Shown: positions 46,165 to 55,939, counted from the stretch's first letter. The stretch is 64,000 nucleotides of DNA from Brevibacillus ruminantium (GCF_023746555.1 NZ_CP098755.1:2553001-2617000), one strand, 5' to 3'. Made by a program: numbers and translations. Notes: generated by a model from the sequence alone, not told the origin.

Positions 46165-48645
46165 ATGCAGCATCAACAGGTACCGGATCAATTTGAAAAA
46201 ATGAAAGGATGGCGGGAAAAACTGCCTGATCCCGCGGCCGTAACGGAGGAAGAGTTATTTACGCTGCTTCGGCTCATCGAAGAACGGGGGAAACCGGGAA
46301 GCGAAGGAGGTATAGAGAAAGCAGGAGAAGATGCGATAGCTAAAGCCGGAGATGCCAAAGCAGAAACAGGAGAAGAGGTTGGTACCGAAGCTGAAGAAGG
46401 TTCTAAAGTCGAAGCTGTCGTTTTGACGCTGCTCGCTGCGAAAAGAATGGAGAAGCCCGATGGTTTTCACCTGGCCGATGAGTGGCTGACGCGCGCTGCT
46501 TTCCTGGACCCTGCCTTTTTGCCTGCCCACGAATGGCGGATGCGTTTGCAGATGCAGCGACTGAAGCAGCATACGTTCAGTCAGCGCTACCCGTTAATTC
46601 GGGAGACAGATAATGCGGTAAGCCGTCGAAAGAATCTGGAGACGCTGCAGGAAGCAGGAGCTGCCGAACTAGAAGAGCTGGCGGACTGGATCAAGCTCGC
46701 TGCCGAGGCGAGAGTGTCAGCAGAAAAAGCAGGAGCGTTTACCTTCGTACAGAAGCTGGCTCACCTGGAAGCACTCTATCAGCAGCGGGAAAACCTTTTA
46801 CGCCAGATGTTAGAGAAAGCGGAAGAATACGCGAGCTCTCTCCACGGGATGTTTTTTTCGGTTGAATCTCTAACGGCGTTGCAGGATGCGATCCGTGCAT
46901 TGACGGCCCAGCACGAAGAGAAGCAGCAGCTTTTTGCGGAAGATAGCAGTGACAGCCAGGAGGAGCCGAAGCAACCTGAAACCGCACTGGCAGAGCTGGA
47001 GTCGCTGATTGGCATGCGTGAGATCAAAGAGCGGGTTCGTTCGCTTGCCCGTTTTCTTCGCTATCGTCAGCTCCGTGAGCAAAAGGGCTGGAAAATGCGG
47101 GACCAACTGCCGCTGCATCTGGTTTTCATGGGCAATCCAGGTACGGGAAAGACGACGCTTGCTCGTTTGCTTGCGCGACTCTATCATGAACTGGGATTGC
47201 TTGCGCGGGGAGAGATCGTCGAGGTGGACCGGTCGCATCTGGTCGGTGCCTACGTGGGACAAACCGAGCAAAAAGTGATGGAAGCCGTGAAACGTGCGGA
47301 AGGAGGCGTTCTGTTCATTGATGAAGCCTACAGCCTAAAACGGTCGGACAGCTCAGGGGCAGATTATGGGCAGGCTGCGATCGACACGTTGGTAGCAGCC
47401 ATGACGGGCGGAGAATATGCAGGCAAATTTGTCGTGATGCTGGCCGGGTATCCTGAGGAAATGCGGCAATTTCTCTTTGCCAATCCGGGACTGCGCAGCC
47501 GCTTTCCCGAAACGGGTCATTTTTTACTGCCCGATTACAGTGCAGATGAGCTGCTGCAGATTGCGGAAAAAGTGGCGAGCCGCAACGATTATGCCCTGAC
47601 GGAAGAGACGCGCCGGGCGCTGCGAAAACGGATCGAGGACGCACAGGTGGACGATACCTTTGGCAACGCGCGAACGGTTCACAATATCGTGATGGATGCG
47701 ATTTTCGCCAAGGGACGGGAGCTTGGTGAAAAAGAGTTGAAATGGCAAGACTTTACCCTACTTGATCCGGCGGATGTCCTGCCTGCCCAACCTGAATCCA
47801 AGTCAGGATCTGCGAGGCGTCAGCTCGAGAATTTGATCGGACTTGCCCAGGTGAAAGAGGAGTTGGCGAAGATCACATCCTTTGTGACCGTGCAGCGCAA
47901 ACGAAATGAGGCTGGTCTGCCCACGGTTCCCATCGAATTGCACGCTGTTTTTACGGGAAATCCAGGTACAGGCAAAACAACGGTGGCGCGTCTGTATGCC
48001 GCCATGCTGAAAGAGATCGGCTATTTAAAACGGGGACATCTCGTGACAGTCGGTCGGGCTGACCTGGTCGCCGGTTATGTCGGCCAGACCGCAACGGTTA
48101 CCAGGCGCAAAGTACGCGAAGCGTTGGGAGGCGTCCTGTTTATTGATGAAGCATATGCCCTTGCGGAGGGCAGTGAATCGGATTTTGGGCAAGAGGCGAT
48201 CCATACCCTGGTGGAGGAAATGACGAGACATCAGGAGAATCTGGTCGTCGTGTTGGCTGGCTACCCGGCAGAGATGCTCAGGTTCATGGAAAGCAACCCT
48301 GGACTTTATTCGCGGTTTAAAAAATACATTCCGTTTCCCGACTACACGCCAGAGGAATTGGTCCAAATGCTGCTGCAACGGGTTGAGGATAGCGGGTACA
48401 GCATTCGTCCCGAAACGGTAGTGCTGCTACGCGAGCGACTAGAGCAGGCAGCTTTAGCGATAGGGCTTCATGGCAACGGCAGGTTCGTAACCAATCTGCT
48501 GCAGGAAGCGATGCAAAACCAGGCGATGCGCTTGACGATGACAGAATCTGCGGAGTGGACCAGGGAAGAGCTTGTCAGTTTGGAATGGAGCGATTTTTCT
48601 CCGCTTTTTGCTGGCATGGATGAGTCGAGTGAAAGAACTGAGTAA
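46165..48645 (+). CDS. Tandem AAA+ ATPase of the CbxX/CfqX (SpoVK-like) family
   Basis: This is a cytosolic 826-residue protein with two AAA+ modules. Module 1 (about 265-530) has GNPGTGKTT, VGAYVGQTEQK and VLFIDEAYSL. Module 2 (about 550-820) has GNPGTGKTT, VAGYVGQTATVT and VLFIDEAYAL. Both retain Walker A and B and arginine-finger-type NPGLRSRF / NPGLYSRF, so both may hydrolyse ATP. The N-terminal 260 residues are helical and include a low-complexity Glu/Ala/Gly segment (about 50-85). SpoVK of B. subtilis has a single module; the tandem form resembles rubisco-activase-like and type VII secretion ATPases. Partner unknown. Confidence 0.88.
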   Translation: MQHQQVPDQFEKMKGWREKLPDPAAVTEEELFTLLRLIEERGKPGSEGGIEKAGEDAIAKAGDAKAETGEEVGTEAEEGSKVEAVVLTLLAAKRMEKPDGFHLADEWLTRAAFLDPAFLPAHEWRMRLQMQRLKQHTFSQRYPLIRETDNAVSRRKNLETLQEAGAAELEELADWIKLAAEARVSAEKAGAFTFVQKLAHLEALYQQRENLLRQMLEKAEEYASSLHGMFFSVESLTALQDAIRALTAQHEEKQQLFAEDSSDSQEEPKQPETALAELESLIGMREIKERVRSLARFLRYRQLREQKGWKMRDQLPLHLVFMGNPGTGKTTLARLLARLYHELGLLARGEIVEVDRSHLVGAYVGQTEQKVMEAVKRAEGGVLFIDEAYSLKRSDSSGADYGQAAIDTLVAAMTGGEYAGKFVVMLAGYPEEMRQFLFANPGLRSRFPETGHFLLPDYSADELLQIAEKVASRNDYALTEETRRALRKRIEDAQVDDTFGNARTVHNIVMDAIFAKGRELGEKELKWQDFTLLDPADVLPAQPESKSGSARRQLENLIGLAQVKEELAKITSFVTVQRKRNEAGLPTVPIELHAVFTGNPGTGKTTVARLYAAMLKEIGYLKRGHLVTVGRADLVAGYVGQTATVTRRKVREALGGVLFIDEAYALAEGSESDFGQEAIHTLVEEMTRHQENLVVVLAGYPAEMLRFMESNPGLYSRFKKYIPFPDYTPEELVQMLLQRVEDSGYSIRPETVVLLRERLEQAALAIGLHGNGRFVTNLLQEAMQNQAMRLTMTESAEWTREELVSLEWSDFSPLFAGMDESSERTE

Positions 48646-48745
48646 CGATCGCCAGTTTAAAAACAATAGCCCTCCTTTTTGAAATTGATCTGGGACAAAA
48701 TTCCAAAACGATTGGACTAGAGACATCCAAAATCTAGCAGTCTGC

Positions 48746-48754
48746 TGGTATAAT
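48746..48754 (+). promoter_or_regulatory. Extended -10 promoter of the subtilase gene
   Basis: TGGTATAAT is a perfect extended -10 element (TG-N-TATAAT) about 41 bases before the start. No good -35 element is present. Confidence 0.5.
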
Positions 48755-48795
48755 AGAAATTGTTCCAGTTAGATAGAAGAAAGCGGGGGCTTTTA

Positions 48796-51048
48796 TTGAA
48801 GCGAAAGATGAAGTGGTATGCTGCCTTGTCTGCCACCCTCGTGCTGAGTATGATGGTCGGTCAGTTGCCGACGGGAGCAAAGCAGCAGGGGGAACGACGG
48901 GGAGATCTGGAGATTGAAGCAAGCGAAGGGCTCGCTCTAAAGTCCAATGCAAGGCAAACAGCGGAAACAGACCTGTATGTCATCCGTTTCGAAGGACCCA
49001 TCGAGCAGGAATGGAAGGATGAAGTTGAGGCGCTCGGGATTGAACTGGGGGATTATTTGCCTGACTTTTCATTTGTGGCAAAATTATCAGACAAGAAAAT
49101 CCAACGACAGGTCGTTCGTCTGCCTTTTGTCGAGGAGATCATTCCCTTTTATCCGGTAAACAAGGTCGCACCCGAGCTGCGAAAGGCTCTGGGCACGAGT
49201 AAAGAGGTAGAGGTTGCCGTCATCGGTTTTGATAAAAGTGTGGATATACGCCGGACGGTGAACAGAGCAGCCAAAGAAGAGCTGAGCGGCAGCGTGGAGA
49301 GTCTGAAAAATGCACGCCATATTTCTTTGGCCGCGATGACCGGGCAGGGGTTGGAGGAAGTGATCCAATCCGAGGATGTCGTAGCCGTCGTACCGTTACC
49401 CAAAAGGAAGCTGCATAATGACCGGGCAGCGAAAATACTCAAATCGGACAAGCTGGAAAACACAGGCTACACGGGCCAAGGACAGATTATCGGGATCGCC
49501 GACAGCGGTCTGGATACCGGTGATGAGGAAAATATCCATCCCGACTTCATCGGCCAAATCCTGCGTCTGTATGCCATCGGCCGTGAAGGTGACGCGAGTG
49601 ATCTCGAAGGGCACGGGACACATGTTGTCGCCTCCGCTTTGGGCACGGGAGCGGCGTCTGCTGGAAAATACAAGGGAACGGCATCAGACGCACAGCTCAT
49701 CTTTCATTCGATGTCGGACAAATGGGGAGGTCTTGTCGGAGAAGTCCGCGATATTCTGGGTCAGGCGTATGAGGGCGGGGCCCGTATTCATTCCGATTCC
49801 TGGGGAGATGATGATTTCGGTGATTACGGTCTTGATTCTTACATGTTCGATCAGTTTCTCTGGGAGCACAAGGATATGACGGCTTTGGTTGCTGCAGGCA
49901 ACGTCGGATACCGGGGCTTTAAAACCGTTGGCAGTCCAGCTACTGCCAAAAACGTGATCGCGGTAGGGGCGTCGGAGAATGACCGTCCTAAAGTAGGCGG
50001 GGAGAAAGCGGATGATCCCGATACAGTTGCCGGATTCAGCAGCCGTGGAACCACTATGGATGGACGATTTAAGCCCGATCTGGTAGCACCTGGCACCTTT
50101 ATTCTGTCTGCCCGCTCCTCGCTGGCACCTGAGGAAGCTTTTGAAGAACTGTTTGACAGGTTTTATGCGTACAGCAGTGGGACAAGCATGGCAACACCGC
50201 TTCTGGCTGGGGGTGTTGCGCAAATCCGGCAATTCCTTTCGGAAGAAAAAGAGAATGACAACCCCAGTGCAGCACTCCTGAAGGCAATGCTGATCAGCGG
50301 TACAGATGACCTGGATGAAGACATGCGTTTGCAAGGCTTCGGACGTGCCAATCTTCTCAATGCCATCCAGACAGACTTTGTCGATGAAAAGGAAGGGCTG
50401 CTTACGGGCGAGGGCGCGTCATACTCGGTCAAAGTAACGGATCGCTCCAAACCACTGGCCATTACGCTTGCCTGGACCGATTATCCGGCCTCCCTCGCTG
50501 CCTATCGGACACTGGTCAACGATCTTAATCTTGTTGTCATCTCCCCCGACGGGGAACAGTACAACGGCAATGACTTTTTCCGCTATCCCTATGATGACGA
50601 AGTGGATAATCTGAACAACGTGGAGCAGGTCTGGATTCCCCGCCCTGAAAGAGGGGTATACACGGTCAAAGTAAAGGGCTACAATATCCCGAAAGGACCA
50701 CAGCCATTCGCTCTGGCGACCACAGGGAAAATCGTGGATGAAGCCGAAGGGCCCGATGTAAAAAAGGGAACTCTGAACACGGAAAAGGCCATCAACAGAT
50801 ATGACGTGATGACGTTTCGAGCAGCCCAAGAAGGCAGATTGCGAGTAGTGCCTACGTGGAGGGGCTATGCCGAACTCAGTCTGATCCTGTACGATGAGAC
50901 AAATATGCCGATCAAGGTTATCGAAAAACTGGAAAAAGGGAAAACCCTTACGATCTCGCTGCCTGATGCAGGCAAGTACAAGATCAAGATTGAACTGGAA
51001 AAAGGCAACGAGGCCAAGTATCAGCTGGACCTCGACTACCCGAGGTAG
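48796..51048 (+). CDS. Secreted S8 family serine peptidase (subtilase, KP-43-like layout)
   Basis: This is an exported protease of 750 residues. It has a signal peptide (about 1-28), a pro-region (about 30-205) and a subtilisin domain (about 210-510) with catalytic D236 (IADSGLDTG), H273 (GHGTHV), oxyanion N369 (AAGNVG) and S464 (SSGTSMATP). A first C-terminal beta domain contains ITLAWTDYPASLAAYRTLVNDLNL (quoted in part), typical of KP-43-type subtilases, and a final beta domain of about 110 residues follows. I use TTG 48796, seven bases after GGGGG; ATG 48808 is an alternative. It is a single-gene transcript. Confidence 0.92.
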   Translation: MKRKMKWYAALSATLVLSMMVGQLPTGAKQQGERRGDLEIEASEGLALKSNARQTAETDLYVIRFEGPIEQEWKDEVEALGIELGDYLPDFSFVAKLSDKKIQRQVVRLPFVEEIIPFYPVNKVAPELRKALGTSKEVEVAVIGFDKSVDIRRTVNRAAKEELSGSVESLKNARHISLAAMTGQGLEEVIQSEDVVAVVPLPKRKLHNDRAAKILKSDKLENTGYTGQGQIIGIADSGLDTGDEENIHPDFIGQILRLYAIGREGDASDLEGHGTHVVASALGTGAASAGKYKGTASDAQLIFHSMSDKWGGLVGEVRDILGQAYEGGARIHSDSWGDDDFGDYGLDSYMFDQFLWEHKDMTALVAAGNVGYRGFKTVGSPATAKNVIAVGASENDRPKVGGEKADDPDTVAGFSSRGTTMDGRFKPDLVAPGTFILSARSSLAPEEAFEELFDRFYAYSSGTSMATPLLAGGVAQIRQFLSEEKENDNPSAALLKAMLISGTDDLDEDMRLQGFGRANLLNAIQTDFVDEKEGLLTGEGASYSVKVTDRSKPLAITLAWTDYPASLAAYRTLVNDLNLVVISPDGEQYNGNDFFRYPYDDEVDNLNNVEQVWIPRPERGVYTVKVKGYNIPKGPQPFALATTGKIVDEAEGPDVKKGTLNTEKAINRYDVMTFRAAQEGRLRVVPTWRGYAELSLILYDETNMPIKVIEKLEKGKTLTISLPDAGKYKIKIELEKGNEAKYQLDLDYPR

Positions 51049-51058
51049 CTATTTTGAC

Positions 51059-51102
51059 AAAGCGTCGCATTCCTCACGATCGTGAAGGATGCGACGCTTT
51101 TT
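51059..51102. terminator. Long bidirectional terminator between subtilase and PucR genes
   Basis: AAAGCGTCGCAT (51059-51070) pairs with ATGCGACGCTTT (51089-51100), and the pairing continues inward through the self-complementary CACGATCGTG. T runs follow on the plus side. The TGA stop of the minus-strand PucR gene (51074-51076) lies inside the stem. Confidence 0.85.
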
Positions 51103-52759
51103 GTTGCACATCGTTTGGGGGGCTGCTGCCCTCTTTTAGCCCGTGTTTCCATTCATGTGCACGGATGGCAATCTCGAGACAAAGGCGCTTGTCAGGCTGA
51201 GACAGGTCGACTTTCAGACATTCCTGGATCTTTTCCAGCCGATGGTACAGGGTTTGCCGATGAATGAATAATTTATCTGCAGTTTCTTGTTTGGACAGGT
51301 GATTGTCGAGATAAAGCCGCAGGGTTTTGACCAATTGTGTACCGTTTTCTGCATCATAGCGAACCAGCGGACCAAGATAGTCATGGATAAAATGGGTCAG
51401 GACCGGCTCCTGGGGGACATGGAAAAGCAGGCGGAATAATCCCAGCTCCGAAAAATATGGGCTGTCCGTGCTTCTTTGAAAGATCAACGCCTGTTCTGAT
51501 TCGGCCAAGTGTTTGCCGGCGTCAGCCAACTGTTCGCCTGGTCTGCTAACGCCAAAGAAACATTCTGTATCGGGGCCCATCACCTGGCGGCACATCCGTC
51601 TCATCTCGGACATCGCTTTGTCCAAATTTCGGCGGATGTCAGTTTGATTGGTGGGGCTAATCATCAACAGGTAAAAGCGGTTCCCCATACATCGTATAAA
51701 GGGGCGAAAGCCGAGGCGGGTCAACAAAGAGCGGAAAACACCGGTCAGTTCATGCGGCGGCAGGGGAGAAGAGAATTCCTCCCCGCCGCGATGGAGCGAC
51801 AGGATCAAGGTGTGGTAGACAGGCGTTTTCCCTTTTCCTGTCAAACCGAGCAGGGAGCGCATTTGCTCTTCGGGCAGTGTCCGGTTGGCGATCAGATCGT
51901 CAAACAGTTTGTTCTCCGCAGCCAAGACCTGTTCCTCTGCGAACATCTTGCGCATCAGGATTTGAGCCATGGCACTGACGGTGTAATCCAGTGTGAGCAA
52001 CAGGTACTCATCCGTGTCGCGGTCAAATAAAATGAATCCAACGTATGCGAGGAGATGTCCCATCACCGTGATTGGCTGGTAAACCAGCTTCTTTTTGTCG
52101 GAGAGAGGAAGAGCTCCCCCGCTCATTTCTTGCTGGTCATGTTCCGGCAGGGACGAACGGATCAGGGTGGACAGCTCCGCCTGGACAGCTTGCGGCAAAG
52201 GCGGGACGTAAAGAGGATTTCCGTCGAGCGGAAAGAAAAAGACCTGGGTGTGGACACTGGTTTGGAAGTGTTGAAGCAGCTTGGGAATGCCTTGGGTTTG
52301 CAAGCTTAATTGCTGCAAGCTGCGAGAATAGGTTTCCAGACGGCGCAGCGCCTGCATTTGGTTATTGATCAACAGTTCATGAAGGTCTTGGGTAATGTCT
52401 ACGAAGCGGACGGGCTTTTGGAAAACAATGAGGGGAAAGTCGTGATGATTAGCCAGCTCCAGCATATCATCAGGTACTGAAGGGATGTAATCACCCAGTT
52501 CAATACAGAGTCCGACCGCTTTGCGGGAAATTAGCTGGGAAAGGTAGGCGAGGCGTTTCTCTTTTGCTTCCCCAAAGCCGAGGCCCGTCGAGAGGATCAA
52601 CTCGTCTCCGTTCAGGTACTGGACCGTATGGGCAGCTTCCAATACGTGAACCCAGCGCACGGCCCGAGATAGCCCCCGACTGCCCGCGACGACTTCCGCG
52701 TGTTGAAACAAAGGACGTTTGACGACATCTGCTACGGTCAAGCGCCATTCATTGTTCAT
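51074..52759 (-). CDS. PucR family transcription regulator
   Basis: The 561 residues show the N-terminal PucR sensor domain (about 5-130, TVADVVKRPLFQHAEVVAG and GDELILSTGLGF). A GGDEF-like middle region (about 290-425) follows, then the C-terminal PucR helix-turn-helix (about 475-535, TLRLYLDNHLSKQETADKLFIHRQTLYHRL, quoted as HRQTLYHRLEKI). The regulator is divergent from the mmsA-aminotransferase operon, with 130 bases between the starts, and by position is the likely activator of the pyrimidine or beta-alanine genes. ATG 52759 has AGGAGG six bases upstream. The ligand is inferred, not seen. Confidence 0.9.
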   Translation of the reverse strand: MNNEWRLTVADVVKRPLFQHAEVVAGSRGLSRAVRWVHVLEAAHTVQYLNGDELILSTGLGFGEAKEKRLAYLSQLISRKAVGLCIELGDYIPSVPDDMLELANHHDFPLIVFQKPVRFVDITQDLHELLINNQMQALRRLETYSRSLQQLSLQTQGIPKLLQHFQTSVHTQVFFFPLDGNPLYVPPLPQAVQAELSTLIRSSLPEHDQQEMSGGALPLSDKKKLVYQPITVMGHLLAYVGFILFDRDTDEYLLLTLDYTVSAMAQILMRKMFAEEQVLAAENKLFDDLIANRTLPEEQMRSLLGLTGKGKTPVYHTLILSLHRGGEEFSSPLPPHELTGVFRSLLTRLGFRPFIRCMGNRFYLLMISPTNQTDIRRNLDKAMSEMRRMCRQVMGPDTECFFGVSRPGEQLADAGKHLAESEQALIFQRSTDSPYFSELGLFRLLFHVPQEPVLTHFIHDYLGPLVRYDAENGTQLVKTLRLYLDNHLSKQETADKLFIHRQTLYHRLEKIQECLKVDLSQPDKRLCLEIAIRAHEWKHGLKEGSSPPNDVQQKASHPSRS

Positions 52760-52889
52760 GCCGATCCTCCTCATAGACAGTATGTAACATGAATACTAAC
52801 GAACTCCTGTCAGTTTGTCTAGTGATGCGGTTAGGAATGTTCAGATAAGATAGAATTATCAATCAAGCGTTCGCAAAGGAGCTGAAAGG

Positions 52890-54398
52890 ATGAGTACAAC
52901 AACAGTTGGTCCTACTCTGAAAAACTACATCGCCGGGGAATGGGTGGAATCTCTCACAGATCGCTATGAGGATATCCCCAATCCCGCAACAGGAGAATTG
53001 CTGTCCCGGGTACCGCTGTCAACCAAAGATGACGTGGACAAGGCAGTGCAAGCAGCCAAGACGGCATTTCCGGCATGGAGTGAAACTCCTGCGGTTGACA
53101 GAGCTCGTGTCATGTTCCGCTTCCAGCATTTGCTGTGGGAGCACCAGGATGAATTGGCGAAATTGATCACGCTGGAAAACGGCAAGAATCTGGCAGAAGC
53201 GCAAGCTGAGATTTTGCGTGCGGTGGAGATGGTAGAGTTTGCGGCCGGCATGCCGACTCTGCTAATGGGAGAGACCCTGCCGAATATCGCCAGGAATATC
53301 GACTGTCAGGTTATCCGCTTCCCGCTCGGCGTCGTTGGCGGCATCACGCCATTTAACTTCCCGTTGATGGTACCCCTGTGGATGTACCCGATTGCCATTA
53401 CAGCAGGAAACACTTTTGTTCTGAAGCCCTCTGAGCGGACGCCGCTCTCCAGCAGCCGTGTCGCCGAGCTGTTGAAAGAAGCAGGTTTGCCGGACGGGGT
53501 ATTCAACGTGGTCAACGGCGCGCATGATGTGGTCAACGGACTTTTGGAACATCCCGATGTCAAAGCGATTTCTTTCGTCGGTTCGCAGCCCGTGGCCGAG
53601 TACGTGTACAAAACGGCGGCAGCTCATGGGAAACGCGTTCAGGCCTTGGCTGGTGCGAAAAACCACCATCTGGTCATGTCCGATACGAATTTGCAGCGGG
53701 CAGCCAAAACAATCGTGAGCTCGGCATTTGGCTGTGCCGGGGAGAGATGCATGGCAGCCAGCGCTGTTGTAGCGGTGGAGGATATCGCCGACGAGCTGAT
53801 CCATCACCTGATCGAAGAATCCAATGCACTCAAAATGGGGAATGGCCTGGAGGAAGGCATTGATTTGGGACCGGTAATCCGCCAATCCCATCTGGATAAG
53901 GTACATGGATTTATCGAGCAAGGGCTGTCTGCTGGAGCTGAGCTGGTCCGGGATGGTCGAGAGGATGCCAAGTCTAAACCGGACGGCTATTTCCTGGGTC
54001 CAACGATCTTTGACAAGGCAGATGCAGAAATGGTCATCGTCCGCGATGAAATTTTTGCTCCGGTTCTCAGTGTGATGCGCGTCAAGAACTTTGAAGAGGG
54101 TCTGGAGACAATCAGCCGATCCCGCTTTGGAAACGGCGCTACGATCTATACAGAAAACGGAAAATGGGGCCGGGAGTTCGTCCAGCGTGTCGAAGCGGGC
54201 ATGGTTGGCGTCAACGTAGGGGTACCGGCACCGATGGGCTTCTTTGCCTTCACCGGTTGGAAAAATTCTTTCTACGGCGACCTGCACGCCAACGGCAAGG
54301 ACGGGGTTGATTTCTTTACCAAGAAAAAGACGATCACATCCAGATGGTTCGACGATGGTGATACCAGTATCGGTTCTCAGAAAGTATTCGTGAAATAG
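52890..54398 (+). CDS. mmsA: CoA-acylating methylmalonate/malonate-semialdehyde dehydrogenase
   Basis: This aldehyde dehydrogenase has 502 residues. It converts (methyl)malonate semialdehyde with CoA and NAD+ to propionyl-CoA or acetyl-CoA and CO2. The catalytic cysteine is C287 in FGCAGERCMA, and the block GVVGGITPFNFPLMVPLWMYP is specific to the CoA-dependent group. Next to a beta-alanine aminotransferase it would take malonate semialdehyde to acetyl-CoA, the last step of uracil breakdown. AAAGGAGCTGAAAGG precedes the ATG. The divergent PucR-type regulator probably controls it. Confidence 0.93.
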   Translation: MSTTTVGPTLKNYIAGEWVESLTDRYEDIPNPATGELLSRVPLSTKDDVDKAVQAAKTAFPAWSETPAVDRARVMFRFQHLLWEHQDELAKLITLENGKNLAEAQAEILRAVEMVEFAAGMPTLLMGETLPNIARNIDCQVIRFPLGVVGGITPFNFPLMVPLWMYPIAITAGNTFVLKPSERTPLSSSRVAELLKEAGLPDGVFNVVNGAHDVVNGLLEHPDVKAISFVGSQPVAEYVYKTAAAHGKRVQALAGAKNHHLVMSDTNLQRAAKTIVSSAFGCAGERCMAASAVVAVEDIADELIHHLIEESNALKMGNGLEEGIDLGPVIRQSHLDKVHGFIEQGLSAGAELVRDGREDAKSKPDGYFLGPTIFDKADAEMVIVRDEIFAPVLSVMRVKNFEEGLETISRSRFGNGATIYTENGKWGREFVQRVEAGMVGVNVGVPAPMGFFAFTGWKNSFYGDLHANGKDGVDFFTKKKTITSRWFDDGDTSIGSQKVFVK

Positions 54399-54416
54399 CG
54401 AAAGGGAGGAACGAAT

Positions 54417-55781
54417 ATGAGCCAGGGTCAACAAACGAAAACCGCTGACAAAAATGCTCTGCTGGAAAAAGACCGCGCGCATATGTGGCATCATATGTCG
54501 CCGTACAATCCGAACCCGATGATCGTCACGGAAGCACAAGGTTCATGGGTAACGGATATTGACGGCAATAAATATCTGGACGGCATGTCAGGGCTGTGGT
54601 GCGTCAATATCGGCTATGGCCGCCAGGAGCTGGCTGATGCAGCTTATGAGCAGTTGAAGGAGATGGCCTATTTCCCGCTGACACAAAGCCATGTTCCGGC
54701 GATCAAGCTGTCGGAAAAAGTTAGCGAGTGGCTGGGCGAAGAATACCGCGTCTTTTTCTCCAACAGCGGTTCCGAAGCGAACGAGGTGGCTTTTAAAATT
54801 GCACGTCAGTTCCATCATCAAAACGGAGAGCCTGGCCGTTATAAATTTATCTCCCGCCATCGGGCCTACCATGGAAATACAATGGGGGCATTGGCTGCGA
54901 CGGGCCAGTCCATCCGCAAACAAAAATACGAACCTCTGGCGCCTGGCTTTCTCCATGTCTCGCCACCGTATTGCTACCGCTGTCCTTTTGGCAAATCCTA
55001 CGGCAACTGCAACCTGGAATGCGCACAGGTATATGACGAGGTCATCAACTGGGAGGGCGCCAACAGCGTGGCTGCGGTCATCATGGAACCGACAATTACG
55101 GGAGGCGGCGTGATCGTTCCCCCACCCGAGTACATGCCTAAGGTTCGCGAGATTTGTGACAAATACGGCGTCCTCTTGATCGTGGACGAGGTGATCTGTG
55201 GCTTCGGCCGTTCCGGTCAAAAGTTTGGCCATCAGAATTTTGGCATCAAGCCGGATATTGTGACGATGGCAAAGGGGATCACCAGCGCCTACCTGCCGCT
55301 TTCGGCAACTGCCGTAAGAGCGGAGATTGCAGACAAATTTAACGAGCAGGGAGTCAATCTGCACTTCCGTCATGTCAATACATTTGGCGGCAATCCTGCG
55401 GCTTGTGCGCTCGCTTTGAAAAACCTGGAGCTGTTGGAAGAAGAACAACTCATCGAACGTGCAGCAAGCCTCGGTGAGGAATTGCGGGAGAAGCTCTCGT
55501 TTTTGGAGGACCATCCCCATGTCGGCGATATCCGCAGCTTTGGATTCTTGATGGGTATCGAAATGGTGGAAGATCGCCAAACAAAAGAACCGGCAGCGCC
55601 TGACAAATTGGCAAAAGTCATCGGAGCCTGTAAACAGCGAGGGCTGATCATCGGCCGTAACGGCGACACCATCCCGGGATTCAATAATGTCCTCACCCTT
55701 TCTCCACCGTTTACGACGACGAGCGAGGATATCGATTTCATTGCACAGGTGCTACGTGAAGCTTTTGCTGAACTCGCCTAA
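54417..55781 (+). CDS. Class-III aminotransferase, probably beta-alanine/omega-amino acid:pyruvate
   Basis: This PLP aminotransferase has 454 residues. GSEANEVAFKIARQFH binds the phosphate, RAYHGNTMGALAATG and the IVDEVICGFGRSG block hold the cofactor Asp, and K286 (MAKGITSAYLPLSA) forms the Schiff base. Residues 186-202 contain four Cys in C-x2-C-x8-C-x3-C spacing (YCYRCPFGKSYGNCNLEC), which I remember from relatives of this group. Position 18 bases after mmsA suggests beta-alanine as donor, giving malonate semialdehyde. The operon ends here with a terminator. Confidence 0.9.
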   Translation: MSQGQQTKTADKNALLEKDRAHMWHHMSPYNPNPMIVTEAQGSWVTDIDGNKYLDGMSGLWCVNIGYGRQELADAAYEQLKEMAYFPLTQSHVPAIKLSEKVSEWLGEEYRVFFSNSGSEANEVAFKIARQFHHQNGEPGRYKFISRHRAYHGNTMGALAATGQSIRKQKYEPLAPGFLHVSPPYCYRCPFGKSYGNCNLECAQVYDEVINWEGANSVAAVIMEPTITGGGVIVPPPEYMPKVREICDKYGVLLIVDEVICGFGRSGQKFGHQNFGIKPDIVTMAKGITSAYLPLSATAVRAEIADKFNEQGVNLHFRHVNTFGGNPAACALALKNLELLEEEQLIERAASLGEELREKLSFLEDHPHVGDIRSFGFLMGIEMVEDRQTKEPAAPDKLAKVIGACKQRGLIIGRNGDTIPGFNNVLTLSPPFTTTSEDIDFIAQVLREAFAELA

Positions 55782-55824
55782 AGAAGCGAACAAATAAAGA
55801 GGCGATTCCAATATTAAACATCAT

Positions 55825-55884
55825 AAAACCCGACCTTCTTCAGGGAAGCCGATCAGGCGAACCAAAAGGGGGGCCGGGTTTTTT
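55825..55884 (+). terminator. Terminator of the mmsA-aminotransferase operon
   Basis: AAAACCCGaCC (from 55825) pairs with GGcCGGGTTTT (55872-55882, one mismatch), followed by further T. An inner CTTC/GAAG hairpin lies within the long loop. Confidence 0.75.
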
Positions 55885-55910
55885 GTTGGGAAAGCATGGC
55901 ATGAAAGGTA

Positions 55911-55939
55911 TTGACGCGCAGGGGGGAACATGTTATCGT
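55911..55939 (+). promoter_or_regulatory. Sigma-A promoter of the secreted protein gene
   Basis: TTGACG and TATCGT are separated by 17 bases, about 70 bases before the start codon. Confidence 0.55.
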
